A stretch of DNA of 64,000 nucleotides. Origin: Exiguobacterium aurantiacum DSM 6208. Lineage in GTDB: Bacteria > Bacillota > Bacilli > Exiguobacteriales > Exiguobacteriaceae. Each line of letters starts with the position of its first letter. Position 1 is the stretch's first letter. Made by a program: the position numbers and the translations under genes. The stretch covers positions 749,001 through 813,000 of the forward strand of contig NZ_JNIQ01000001.1 in NCBI RefSeq assembly GCF_000702585.1, read 5' to 3'. Below, piece after piece: positions 52,349 to 62,063 of this stretch. The notes under the pieces are model-generated. The model did no database searches, was not told where the DNA came from, and worked only from the letters and a program-made list of their open reading frames with translations.

Positions 52349-53475
52349 TGTATAACGGAACATTTATCCGCAAGATGACACGCATGCAAAACGTCCAACG
52401 TTGGGACGAGTACGCGCCGCACTACCACGACAATGCGGCGAGCCATAGTTTTCGCGTCGCGGTTTTCAGTTTGATTGCGGCCTACTATGAAGAACAAGCG
52501 GGACGTCCCGTCAAGTTGCTCGACGTCCTGGGCAAGGCGCTCTTCCATGATATGAACGAAGTGCAGACCGGGCCGATCATGCACCGGACGAAAAAAGAGC
52601 CGACGTTGAAAGAACATATCGAGCGGATGGAGCGGACGGCAAGCCTCGGTCTCGTCGACTTATTGTCGCAGTCGCTCCGTCCTGACTTCTACCGCTTCCT
52701 CGTCGAGGCGGAGGACGACTCGTTCGAAGGACGGATCGTCGACGGCATCGACTCGTTCGATGCGATGCTGTTCGTCCGGCGCGAGGTGGCGCACGGGTCT
52801 CCGCACTTCGTCGCGAAACTCGAAGAGATGAAGGCGGCGCTCCGGGAGCATCCGCTCGCTTCCGTCCGCTGGCTGTACGATCAAGTCGAGCAAGAGACAG
52901 AAGTGGCGACGTTCATCGAGAACGTCATGCGCATGGACAGCGTCCGGCGCTGGAAAGGCCGTTTCAACACGATTGACGACAACGACGCGATTCACGGTTT
53001 CCGGGCGGCAGCGCTCGGGATGTTCAGCGGACTGTTGGAGCAGAAGAAGTACGGTGTCGACGTCGATGTGGCGGAACTCGTCGCGCGCTTGCTTTGTCAC
53101 GACCTCGTCGAAGGGGTGACCGGGGATGTACTCGGTCCGGTGAAACACGCGACGACGGAGACGGGACAGGCGTTCGAGGCGTACGAACGAGCCGAGAGCG
53201 AGGCGCTGTTGTCGCTCCTCCCTGACTACATGCAACCGGCGTTCCGGCGTTATATGGCCGATTCGAAGGATGACACGTATGAAGGCAAGCTCGTCGACAT
53301 GATGGACAAACTCGACGCCCTCATCAAGATGAACATGGAGCGAAAGATGAACGGGGCCGAGTATGAGGTCATCTATCGGGAACAGCTACGGAAAGTGCAG
53401 ATGCGCTATGAGAATCCGAGTATGATTTTCTTCTTGGCGTACATCTTGCACGACCTCGATTATGTGACGAGTTGA
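52348..53475 (+). CDS. Tandem HD-domain (YfbR-like) hydrolase
   Basis: A 375-aa protein made of two copies of a YfbR-type HD domain. Copy 1: MQNVQRWD, His33, His67-Asp68; copy 2: MDSVRRWK, His216, His251-Asp252. Both keep DxLDAL-type metal residues, so both may be active, as nucleotidases or similar. The start overlaps the channel stop (TAATG) behind GGAGGAATG, so the two are coupled. Confidence 0.85.
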   Translation: MYNGTFIRKMTRMQNVQRWDEYAPHYHDNAASHSFRVAVFSLIAAYYEEQAGRPVKLLDVLGKALFHDMNEVQTGPIMHRTKKEPTLKEHIERMERTASLGLVDLLSQSLRPDFYRFLVEAEDDSFEGRIVDGIDSFDAMLFVRREVAHGSPHFVAKLEEMKAALREHPLASVRWLYDQVEQETEVATFIENVMRMDSVRRWKGRFNTIDDNDAIHGFRAAALGMFSGLLEQKKYGVDVDVAELVARLLCHDLVEGVTGDVLGPVKHATTETGQAFEAYERAESEALLSLLPDYMQPAFRRYMADSKDDTYEGKLVDMMDKLDALIKMNMERKMNGAEYEVIYREQLRKVQMRYENPSMIFFLAYILHDLDYVTS

Positions 53476-53481
53476 CAAGGT

Positions 53482-53510
53482 CACGGACGAATCAGTCCGT
53501 GGCTTTTTTT
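53482..53510 (+). terminator. Rho-independent terminator
   Basis: CACGGAC-GAATCA-GTCCGTG then TTTTTTT. Confidence 0.88.
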
Positions 53511-53520
53511 ATATCATTTA

Positions 53521-53580
53521 TTGACATATATCATTCAACGATATATAGTGAGGTTAAGAAATGTATCGTTGAATGATATA
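53521..53580 (+). promoter_or_regulatory. padR promoter with 17-bp inverted repeat operator
   Basis: TTGACA (53521-53526), 17 bases, TATAGT (53544-53549). TATATCATTCAACGATA (53527-53543) fills the spacer and its exact complement stands at 53564-53580, ending just before the AGGAGG. Each half has its own TATC-N7-GATA dyad, so two repressor dimers could bind. Confidence 0.85.
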
Positions 53581-53592
53581 GGAGGTAGTCAC

Positions 53593-53925
53593 ATGCCACG
53601 TAATGACACGATTGAGCTCGGCGAGTTGACCGACAGCATGTTTTATATTTTGCTCGCCTTGACCGAGCCGAGACACGGCTACTTGATTATGCAGTTCGTC
53701 GAGGAGTTGACGGCGGGCCGGATGCAAATCGGGCCGGCTTCGATGTATACGATTATCAAGAAGCTCGTCGCTGCGGGGCTCATCCACCCGCTTGACGGAG
53801 ACGGGAAGAAAAAGAGTTACTTGATCACAGATGCGGGGCGCGATTTGCTCCGCGATGATGTGAAGCGACGCCAAGCGATTGTCGAGGATGCACGGTTCAT
53901 TTTAGAAGGGGAGGGACACGTATGA
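53593..53925 (+). CDS. PadR family repressor
   Basis: A 110-aa wHTH: FYILLALTEPRHGYLIMQFVEE, GPASMYTIIKKLVAAGLI and the wing GKKKSYLITDAGR. ATG at 53593 behind TAGGAGGTAG. It overlaps the DUF2812 gene by 4 bases and its promoter carries large palindromes, so it should control itself. Confidence 0.93.
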   Translation: MPRNDTIELGELTDSMFYILLALTEPRHGYLIMQFVEELTAGRMQIGPASMYTIIKKLVAAGLIHPLDGDGKKKSYLITDAGRDLLRDDVKRRQAIVEDARFILEGEGHV

Positions 53926-54449
53926 AACGGAAGTACATGTCGAGCTGGGGGCTTGCGTTTGCCGAAGAACGTGAGATGCGAAAGCTCGAACAGATGGCAG
54001 CTCGGGGCTGGCACTTAGAAAAGTTCGCACCACTCGGCTATTCATTGGTCGAAGGCGAACCGGTAGACGTCCAGTACAGCCTCGATTACCGGACGCGTCC
54101 GGACGAAGAGTATTTCGAGATGTTCGCGGCGAGCGGGTGGGAGCACGTGACCTCGACCGGGGACGAGATTCACATCTTCAAAGGCCGGCCGGATGCACGG
54201 CCAATCTACTCAGACCGTGAGACGATGATCGCGAAGTATGCGTCAGAAGAGCGCCAGATGGGACGGACGGCGCTCACGTTTCTCGTCGTGTGGATCGGCT
54301 TGCTCCTGTTGATGCAACTCGATTGGTCGAGCGTGATGGCGACGGCGCTCTTCGTGGTTTATCTGATCATCACAATCGGACTCATCTTCACCGGACTCCC
54401 GTACCTCGGTTTTCTAGTGAAGCGAAAACGGATGGAACATGACAGCTGA
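53922..54449 (+). CDS. DUF2812 membrane protein
   Basis: A 175-aa protein: a cytosolic DUF2812 part (EEREMRKLEQMAARGWHLEKF, YSLDYRTRPDEEYFEMFAASGWEHV) and two C-terminal helices. PadR-DUF2812 pairs are common in Firmicutes. The pair may sense membrane or drug stress; function not established. Confidence 0.9.
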   Translation: MKRKYMSSWGLAFAEEREMRKLEQMAARGWHLEKFAPLGYSLVEGEPVDVQYSLDYRTRPDEEYFEMFAASGWEHVTSTGDEIHIFKGRPDARPIYSDRETMIAKYASEERQMGRTALTFLVVWIGLLLLMQLDWSSVMATALFVVYLIITIGLIFTGLPYLGFLVKRKRMEHDS

Positions 54450-54453
54450 CTAG

Positions 54454-54478
54454 GCGGATGGCACAAGCCATCCGTTTT
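54454..54478 (+). terminator. Rho-independent terminator
   Basis: CGGATGGC-ACAA-GCCATCCG then TTTTT. Confidence 0.88.
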
Positions 54479-54582
54479 TGTTTTGGTCGACTGAACTATT
54501 CACGAAAAAAATAGTTAGGCGTGAAGCACCGTTTTAGCACGAGCCTCTATTCAACGAAAGTGAAATCGGGAATGATGATTGA

Positions 54583-54596
54583 TAAAAGCGCTTGCA
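54583..54596 (+). promoter_or_regulatory. cre-like catabolite control site
   Basis: TAAAAGCGCTTGCA, 12 of 14 matches to TGAAAGCGCTTWCA, about 25 bases before the amylase start. CcpA would repress here on glucose. Confidence 0.6.
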
Positions 54597-54608
54597 TTAA
54601 ACTTTTGA

Positions 54609-56165
<1,557 letters not shown>

Positions 56166-56194
56166 GAAAAACGAGTCGCGAGACTCGTTTTTTA
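56166..56194. terminator. Bidirectional terminator
   Basis: AAAAACGAGTC-GCGA-GACTCGTTTTTT between amylase and lipM. Confidence 0.9.
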
Positions 56195-57022
56195 GCGTTT
56201 CCATATCCATTCGTCACTCTCGTACTTCAAGACGAGCTGACGGATTTCTTCTTGTTGCGCCTCGGTGAAGATCAACGGTTCGAACGTCAAATCGAACGCG
56301 TCGCGGAACCCGTCCGTGAACGCGGCGGCGACTTCGTCGAACGCGACCGACCGTCCGAGCGCCTCATTGAGCGAGACGGCCTTGGACCCGAAGCGGGCTT
56401 TCGCCTCGCGTTTCTCATCTGCTTCTAAATTAAAGCAGTCGAACAAGACGTCATCGTCCATTGATAACGGGATTGACCCATGCTGCAGGACGGCGCCTTG
56501 ATGACGCACTTGGGCGCTGCCGGCGATCTTCTTCCCGTCGACGGCGAGTTCATAGTAGGAAGCGGCGTCGAAACAGACGGCAGACTTCGGTTTCCGGAGC
56601 GCTTCGCGGTCGGCTTCCGTCATCGGCACGGAAAACTCGGCGGGGACGTCGAGCGCGCGATATCCGCGCCGTACGCCTTCGGTCAACAGGCGATAGCTCT
56701 CGATGACGTTCGTCGGGAGGGATGGCATCGTCTCCGGCAAGATGACGCTATACGTCAGCTCATCCGCATGGAGCACGGCACGGCCGCCGGTCAGTCGCCG
56801 GACGACCGGGATCTTGTTCTTCGTTAACGCGTCCCGGTCGAGGTCGCGCGTCGCCCGTTGAAAGCGGCCGACGCTGATGGCGTGCGGGGCCCACGAATAA
56901 AAGCGGAGCGTCGGTTTCAGTTCGCCTCGTGCGACGAACGTCGCGACCGCTTCATCGATGGCCATGTTCTCGGCCGGCGTGCGGCCTTCTGTCGTGATCA
57001 AATGCCACGTCGTTCCATTCAT
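56192..57022 (-). CDS. lipM: Octanoyltransferase LipM
   Basis: Moves octanoate from ACP to GcvH. A 276-aa biotin/lipoate-ligase fold with RRLTGGRAVLH and the catalytic cysteine Cys150 in KSAVCFDAASYYEL, the same number as Bacillus LipM. GKKIAGSAQVR supplies the lysine. It follows lipA by 18 bases in the same operon. Confidence 0.93.
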   Translation of the reverse strand: MNGTTWHLITTEGRTPAENMAIDEAVATFVARGELKPTLRFYSWAPHAISVGRFQRATRDLDRDALTKNKIPVVRRLTGGRAVLHADELTYSVILPETMPSLPTNVIESYRLLTEGVRRGYRALDVPAEFSVPMTEADREALRKPKSAVCFDAASYYELAVDGKKIAGSAQVRHQGAVLQHGSIPLSMDDDVLFDCFNLEADEKREAKARFGSKAVSLNEALGRSVAFDEVAAAFTDGFRDAFDLTFEPLIFTEAQQEEIRQLVLKYESDEWIWKR

Positions 57023-57040
57023 AAGCGTCTCTTCTTTCTG

Positions 57041-57937
57041 TTAATCGATTGGGAGCATCGTGTGGCGACGCGCCTTGTGGACTTGTTCGTCGGCGTGATA
57101 CGACGAACGGACGAGCGGGCCGGCCTCACAGTGGGAGAAGCCTTTCGCGAGGGCGATCTCTTTCAATTCGGCGAACTCGTCCGGATGATAATACCGTTCG
57201 ACGTCGAGGTGTTTCTTCGTCGGTTGCAAGTATTGGCCGAGCGTTAAAATATCGACGTGGTGGGCCCGGAGATCATCCATCGCTTGAATCAACTCGTCTT
57301 TCGTCTCGCCGAGCCCGACCATGATCGACGATTTCGTCGGGATGTCCGGGTTCAGCTCTTTCGAGCGCTTCAAAAACTCGAGCGTGCGGTCGTATGTCGC
57401 TTTCGCCCGGACTCTCGGCGTCAAGCGGCGCACCGTCTCCAAGTTATGGTTCATGATGTCAGGACCGGCATCAATCAATGTCTGAAGCGCCGAGAAGTCG
57501 CCCATCATGTCAGACGGCAATACTTCGATCGACGTCTCCGGGTTCATCGCTCGGACGGCACGGACCGTCTCGGCGAACACGGTCGCCCCGTAATCGTTCA
57601 AGTCGTCGCGCGCGACAGCCGTGATGACGACGTGCTTCAAGTTCATGAGGCGCACCGACTCGGCGACGCGCTTCGGTTCTTCCCAGTCGAGCTCGTTCGG
57701 CTTGCCGGTCGTGACGGCACAGAAACGGCACGCCCGCGTACAAATGCTCCCAAGAATCATGAACGTCGCCGTGCGGCGGACGGCCCAACACTCATGAATG
57801 TTCGGACATTTCGCTTCCTCACAGACGGTATGTAGGTTTTTCTCGCGCATCATGTTTTTCAGACCGGTGTACGTCTCGTTCGTGTTCAGTTTAATCTTTA
57901 ACCATTCCGGCTTTCGTTTCAGTTCCCCTCGTGGCAA
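57041..57937 (-). CDS. lipA: Lipoyl synthase
   Basis: A radical-SAM enzyme that inserts two sulfurs into octanoyl groups. The 298-aa protein has the auxiliary cluster (Cys39, Cys44, Cys50) and the radical-SAM cluster CTRACRFC (Cys66, Cys70, Cys73), and the final RSSYHADE. The start is TTG at 57937 behind AAAGGGGGAAA. First gene of lipA-lipM. Confidence 0.95.
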   Translation of the reverse strand: MPRGELKRKPEWLKIKLNTNETYTGLKNMMREKNLHTVCEEAKCPNIHECWAVRRTATFMILGSICTRACRFCAVTTGKPNELDWEEPKRVAESVRLMNLKHVVITAVARDDLNDYGATVFAETVRAVRAMNPETSIEVLPSDMMGDFSALQTLIDAGPDIMNHNLETVRRLTPRVRAKATYDRTLEFLKRSKELNPDIPTKSSIMVGLGETKDELIQAMDDLRAHHVDILTLGQYLQPTKKHLDVERYYHPDEFAELKEIALAKGFSHCEAGPLVRSSYHADEQVHKARRHTMLPID

Positions 57938-58096
57938 GATGATTTCCCCCTTTTTTAAGTTAACCCCTAACGAAATGAGTTTACCAAAAAACGAGGAGGA
58001 TTCGAACCACCGAAATTATTGGTTATGCCAATACAGAGGAAGGTTGTTACAAAACAGGTTGTTTATTTCAAATTGGTTACGCTTTCATGAGAAGTG

Positions 58097-58125
58097 TTGT
58101 TTCCGGATTTTGGAGTTGCTATACT
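58097..58125 (+). promoter_or_regulatory. Promoter of the GH3 gene
   Basis: TTGTTT (58097-58102), 17 bases, TGC-TATACT (58120-58125 for the -10) with an extended -10. Confidence 0.7.
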
Positions 58126-58169
58126 GACGTTGACCACCTGAATAAGGACCATATGTAACTGATACGATC

Positions 58170-58223
58170 AGGCATGGGGTGAACGAGCGTTGATGAGGCA
58201 ACGCTTCTTCCTCCATGCCTTTT
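58170..58223 (+). promoter_or_regulatory. Leader hairpin of the GH3 gene
   Basis: AGGCATGG/CCATGCCT outer stem, AGCGTTG-ATGAGG-CAACGCT inner stem, internal loops between, then TTTTC. It lies between the promoter and the start, so it may attenuate transcription. Confidence 0.55.
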
Positions 58224-58265
58224 CGTTTGGGGGTCGGGGAAAACTTTCAAAAAGGAGTGGGGAAC

Positions 58266-60215
58266 ATGAACAAAGCATTGAACTGGACGGCGACACTCGG
58301 ACTGACGACGGCACTACTCGTCTCATCGGTCCCGATGGCGAACGCGGTTGTGGCCGAGGAGGCACCACCGCTCTCGGTCGAACAGCGAGTGACGAGCAAG
58401 CTTGACGCCATGACGCTCGAACAGAAACTCGGCCAAATGATCATGCCAGACTTCCGACTATGGAACGGGGCCAACCACACGACGCTCGCACCGGACGTGG
58501 CGCGCGTCATCGACCGGTTCGACCTCGGAGGTGTCATCTTGTTCGCGGAGAACGTGACCGAGACCGAACAGACGACGAAACTCGTCCACGACCTGCAAGA
58601 AGTCGTCAAACAAGACGAGAGCAACGACATCCCGCTCTTCATCACGATCGACCAAGAGGGCGGCATCGTGACGCGGCTCGGTACCGGCACGAACCTGCCG
58701 GGAAACATGGCGCTCGGCGCGACGCGCAGCAGCCAGTATGCGTATGACGCGGGGAACATCATCGGCTCAGAGTTGAACGCGCTCGGGGTGAACGTCAACT
58801 TCGGACCTGTCCTCGACGTCAACAACAATCCGGCCAACCCGGTCATCGGCGTCCGTTCGTTCTCGAGCGATCCGGAACTCGTCGGTGAGCTCGGCTCGGC
58901 GATGACGCAAGGCATCCAAGACCAAGGGGTCGCCGCGACGGCGAAACATTTCCCGGGCCACGGGGATACGGCGGTCGATTCCCACTACGGGCTCCCGATC
59001 GTCGACAAGTCGCTTGAAGACTTGCGCGGCTTAGAGTTACTTCCGTTCAAACGGGCCATCACGGAAGGCATCGACATGATCATGACGGCGCACATCGGCA
59101 TGCCGCAAATCGAGGACGAGGTCGTCGAATCGGCGCGCGGCACGTTCCCGCTCCCGGCGACACTTTCGGACGATGTCATCACCGGCGTGTTGCGTGAAGA
59201 GATGGGCTATAACGGTATCGTCATCACGGACGCCTTGAACATGCAGGCGATCTCGGACAACTTCACAGAAGCCGAAGCCGTCATCAAGACGTTCGAGGCG
59301 GGCGTCGATATCGCCCTCATGCCGACGATTTTGCGGACGAACGCGGACGTCACGAAACTCGAGAAAATCTTTGAACAAGTCATGGCAGCGGTCGAGAGCG
59401 GACGTCTTGATGAAGCGAAAATCGATGCGGCCGTCGAGCGCATCTTGACGCTCAAAGCCGAACGCGGTATTTGGGAAGAGTCGGTCGACACGACGACGCT
59501 CGAGGCGAAACTCGCCGAGGCGAACGCGGTCGTCGGCAGTGCCGAGCATAAAGCGAAAGAACGTGAGATCGCGGAAGCGGCTGTCACGCTCGTGAAGAAT
59601 GACGACAAGACGCTCCCGTTCAAGCCGAAAAAAGGGGACACGGTCCTTGTCATCTCGCCGGCAAAAGATCAGACGGACAGCATGGTGAAGGCGATCAAGT
59701 CGCTCAAGAAGAACGCGGGCAACATGAAAGACGTCGTCGTCACGACGGCGAACTACACGGCGTCGACACCGCGTCTAGCCAGCAACCCGGGCTTGAAAGC
59801 AAAAGTCGAGGCGGCTGACTACATCATCGTCGGCTCGAACGTCAACAACAGCGCGAAGCTTGGACCGAATGCAGCGGACAACTACGTGCCGGCGGAAGTG
59901 TTCCGTTACGCGAACGAGACCGGGAAGAAATCGGTGCTTTTAAGCCTCCGAAACCCGTATGACGTCGCCGTGCAACCGGACGCACCGGCCCAGCTCCTCA
60001 TTTACGGTTTCAAAGGCGATCCGAACGGACCGGACTCAGAGGCGGGCAACTTGAAATCGGCCGGACCGAACTTACCGGCCGGCATCCGTGCCATTTTTGG
60101 TGAAGTGAAACCGGGCGGCAAGCTCCCGGTCGACGTACCGAAGTTCGAGAACGGGACGTTCCAAAACGAACTTCATCTCGAGTTCGGAGACGGCTTCAAA
60201 AATTGGAACAAATAA
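58266..60215 (+). CDS. Secreted GH3 beta-N-acetylglucosaminidase, NagZ-like
   Basis: Trims GlcNAc from muropeptides outside the cell. A 649-aa protein with a signal peptide (1-27, ANA) and no lipobox. The GH3 domain shows KHFPGHGDTAVDSHYGLP (catalytic His-Asp dyad loop), MIMTAHIGMP and VITDALNMQA with the nucleophile aspartate. A GH3-C domain (about 430-640) follows, as in Bacillus NagZ/YbbD. AAAGGAGTGGGG precedes the ATG. Confidence 0.93.
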   Translation: MNKALNWTATLGLTTALLVSSVPMANAVVAEEAPPLSVEQRVTSKLDAMTLEQKLGQMIMPDFRLWNGANHTTLAPDVARVIDRFDLGGVILFAENVTETEQTTKLVHDLQEVVKQDESNDIPLFITIDQEGGIVTRLGTGTNLPGNMALGATRSSQYAYDAGNIIGSELNALGVNVNFGPVLDVNNNPANPVIGVRSFSSDPELVGELGSAMTQGIQDQGVAATAKHFPGHGDTAVDSHYGLPIVDKSLEDLRGLELLPFKRAITEGIDMIMTAHIGMPQIEDEVVESARGTFPLPATLSDDVITGVLREEMGYNGIVITDALNMQAISDNFTEAEAVIKTFEAGVDIALMPTILRTNADVTKLEKIFEQVMAAVESGRLDEAKIDAAVERILTLKAERGIWEESVDTTTLEAKLAEANAVVGSAEHKAKEREIAEAAVTLVKNDDKTLPFKPKKGDTVLVISPAKDQTDSMVKAIKSLKKNAGNMKDVVVTTANYTASTPRLASNPGLKAKVEAADYIIVGSNVNNSAKLGPNAADNYVPAEVFRYANETGKKSVLLSLRNPYDVAVQPDAPAQLLIYGFKGDPNGPDSEAGNLKSAGPNLPAGIRAIFGEVKPGGKLPVDVPKFENGTFQNELHLEFGDGFKNWNK

Positions 60216-60218
60216 AAG

Positions 60219-60253
60219 ACAGCGAGCTCCCATGTGGGTGCTCGCTGTTTTCG
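60219..60253. terminator. Terminator
   Basis: ACAGCGAGC.CCC-ATGT-GGG.GCTCGCTGTTTTC; A/T-rich on both sides. Confidence 0.8.
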
Positions 60254-60265
60254 GTCGTCCATCGA

Positions 60266-61111
60266 TTACGCCTCAAAATACGCGACGACGAGGAGGCCAG
60301 GGCCGGTATGCGCCCCGATCGCCGAACCGACGATTGTCTTCGTCACGTGACGCGGTGTGACGTGTTCACGAAGCATCGATTCGAACTGGTCCGCCTTTTC
60401 CGGATCGTCCCCGTGGCCGATAAAGACGTCCCCGTCTTCGACGATCGGTTTCGATTCGGTCATCCATTCCGTGATGCGGCGCAACACTTTCTTATGGCCG
60501 CGAATCTTCTCGATCGGGACGAGTTTCCCGTCTTCGACCGTGAGGAGCGGGAGGATGGTGAGCAAGTCACCGATGAACGCGCTCGCTTTCGAGACGCGAC
60601 CACCGCGCATCAAATATTCGAGCGATTCGACCGTGAACAAGTGACGAATCTTGCCGACGAGCGTCGACGCATAGGCGACGGTCTCTTCGTATGTATGCTC
60701 TTGCCCGTACTCAGCGACCGTCTTGACGAACAGGCCTTGCCCGACCGAGGCGGCACGCGTATCGAGAATATGGAACGTGCCGTCCGGGTATTCTTCTTTT
60801 AACGCGTTGCCGACCATGACGGCCGTCTGGTACGTGCCCGACAGTTCACCCGAGAAGGCGAGATACAGGAACGGGATCTCCGACTCGAGATGTTGCCGGA
60901 AGCAATGCTCGAGGCGCGCGGCCTCGATTTGGAACGTCTTCGGCGTCTTGCCGTCACGCATCGTGGCGTACACGTCTTTCGGTTGGATCGTCTCGCCGTC
61001 TAAAAATTCTTCATTGTCGATGATGACTCCGAGCGGTAATAGTTCTAGGCCATATTCGACGATTTGGTCTTGAGTCAAATCGGCGCCGGTGTCTGTGATG
61101 ATTTTAAACAT
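60266..61111 (-). CDS. DegV family fatty-acid-binding protein
   Basis: A 281-aa DegV/FakB-type protein that hands fatty acids to a kinase such as FakA. FKIITDTGADLT, FSGELSGTYQTA, LEYLMRGGRVSK and IGAHTGPG are the marks. The usual TSQ motif reads KTFQI. It follows lipL by 4 bases, so octanoyl and fatty-acid handling are in one transcript. Confidence 0.88.
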   Translation of the reverse strand: MFKIITDTGADLTQDQIVEYGLELLPLGVIIDNEEFLDGETIQPKDVYATMRDGKTPKTFQIEAARLEHCFRQHLESEIPFLYLAFSGELSGTYQTAVMVGNALKEEYPDGTFHILDTRAASVGQGLFVKTVAEYGQEHTYEETVAYASTLVGKIRHLFTVESLEYLMRGGRVSKASAFIGDLLTILPLLTVEDGKLVPIEKIRGHKKVLRRITEWMTESKPIVEDGDVFIGHGDDPEKADQFESMLREHVTPRHVTKTIVGSAIGAHTGPGLLVVAYFEA

Positions 61112-61115
61112 GCGT

Positions 61116-61964
61116 TCACTCCTCTGTTAGTTGGTGTTCGATGTCGCGAATCGGTTCATTTCGTTTCCACATACGGTCGAGTTGAGCGGCGAGCGTGTCT
61201 TGTTCTGCTGCGTCGAGCGTCCCTGATTGAAGCTCGCTGACGCTGCCGAGCACGTTGTACGCCCGTTTCAACACGTCGTGGACGGTGAGCGGGATGTCGA
61301 GCAGTTCCTCGAGCGAAGCCATCGTCTCAGGCACGATCGCTGGATACGTGTGTCGCGTCGGTTCGCCTTGAATCGCGGCGTCATAAAAGTCGCGGATGAG
61401 GGCGGCGCGTTCGCTCCCGCTCTTACGGACGCTCAAATAGATTTGAACGGCGACGCCGCCGCGGACGCGGCGTTGCGAGATGCCGGCGAACTTTTTGCCG
61501 TCGATCGACAAGTCGAAGCTGCCGGGGCAATAGGAGCCGACAATCTCACCGGCGACGATCGCATCGGTCACATCACGGAACATGTGCTGGATGAGCGACG
61601 TCATCGCTTCGTAGCCGCTGTCGATTTGAATCCCGTCATTCTCGGGTAGAATAAGAGATAAGTTCAATACATCTTCGTCAAGGACGACAGCAAGTCCTCC
61701 CGAATTTCGAACGACGGGGCGATAGCCGCGTTCGTGCAACAGACGAATCCCGTCTTTCAAGTGGGGAAGGCGCGCGTCTTGAATCCCGAGCACGACCGTA
61801 TTCAAATGGACCCAGGCACGGAGCACCGCACCTTGGATTTTCGTCGAGGCGCAAAGCGTGTCGTCGGTCGCGAACGATTGCTCGGCTTGGAACATCGGAC
61901 CGAGCGACGACTGGTCGATGAGGCGATACGTCGGTTGGCGTAAAAGTGGATGGATCATATACAT
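61116..61964 (-). CDS. lipL: Octanoyl-[GcvH]:protein N-octanoyltransferase LipL
   Basis: Moves octanoyl from GcvH to E2 subunits. The 282-aa protein has VVRNSGGLAVVLD and the catalytic Cys146 in GSYCPGSFDLSIDGKKFAGISQ. With LipM and LipA in the same window it completes the Bacillus-type pathway. The start (ATG 61964 or the ATG two codons on) is not settled. Confidence 0.94.
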   Translation of the reverse strand: MYMIHPLLRQPTYRLIDQSSLGPMFQAEQSFATDDTLCASTKIQGAVLRAWVHLNTVVLGIQDARLPHLKDGIRLLHERGYRPVVRNSGGLAVVLDEDVLNLSLILPENDGIQIDSGYEAMTSLIQHMFRDVTDAIVAGEIVGSYCPGSFDLSIDGKKFAGISQRRVRGGVAVQIYLSVRKSGSERAALIRDFYDAAIQGEPTRHTYPAIVPETMASLEELLDIPLTVHDVLKRAYNVLGSVSELQSGTLDAAEQDTLAAQLDRMWKRNEPIRDIEHQLTEE

Positions 61965-62063
61965 AATTCCTTTTCAAAAGATAGTTTCCTCTTCATTATA
62001 GCATGGAGGGAACGACTCGCTGGAAGTCGAAATACATACTATTGAAACGTAGGGGGCAACGTC

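Larger units (their letters stand above)
57938..58265 (+). other. lipA-nagZ divergent spacer
   Basis: No gene seen in 328 bases. It holds the GH3 promoter and leader hairpin, and at 57999-58017 a GGATTCGAACC that looks like a tRNA T-arm on the minus strand, with no tRNA around it. Confidence 0.55.

Noticed and set aside
57999-58017. A tRNA gene in the lipA-GH3 spacer
   Set aside because: Only a T-arm-like piece is present; no cloverleaf can be drawn on either strand.
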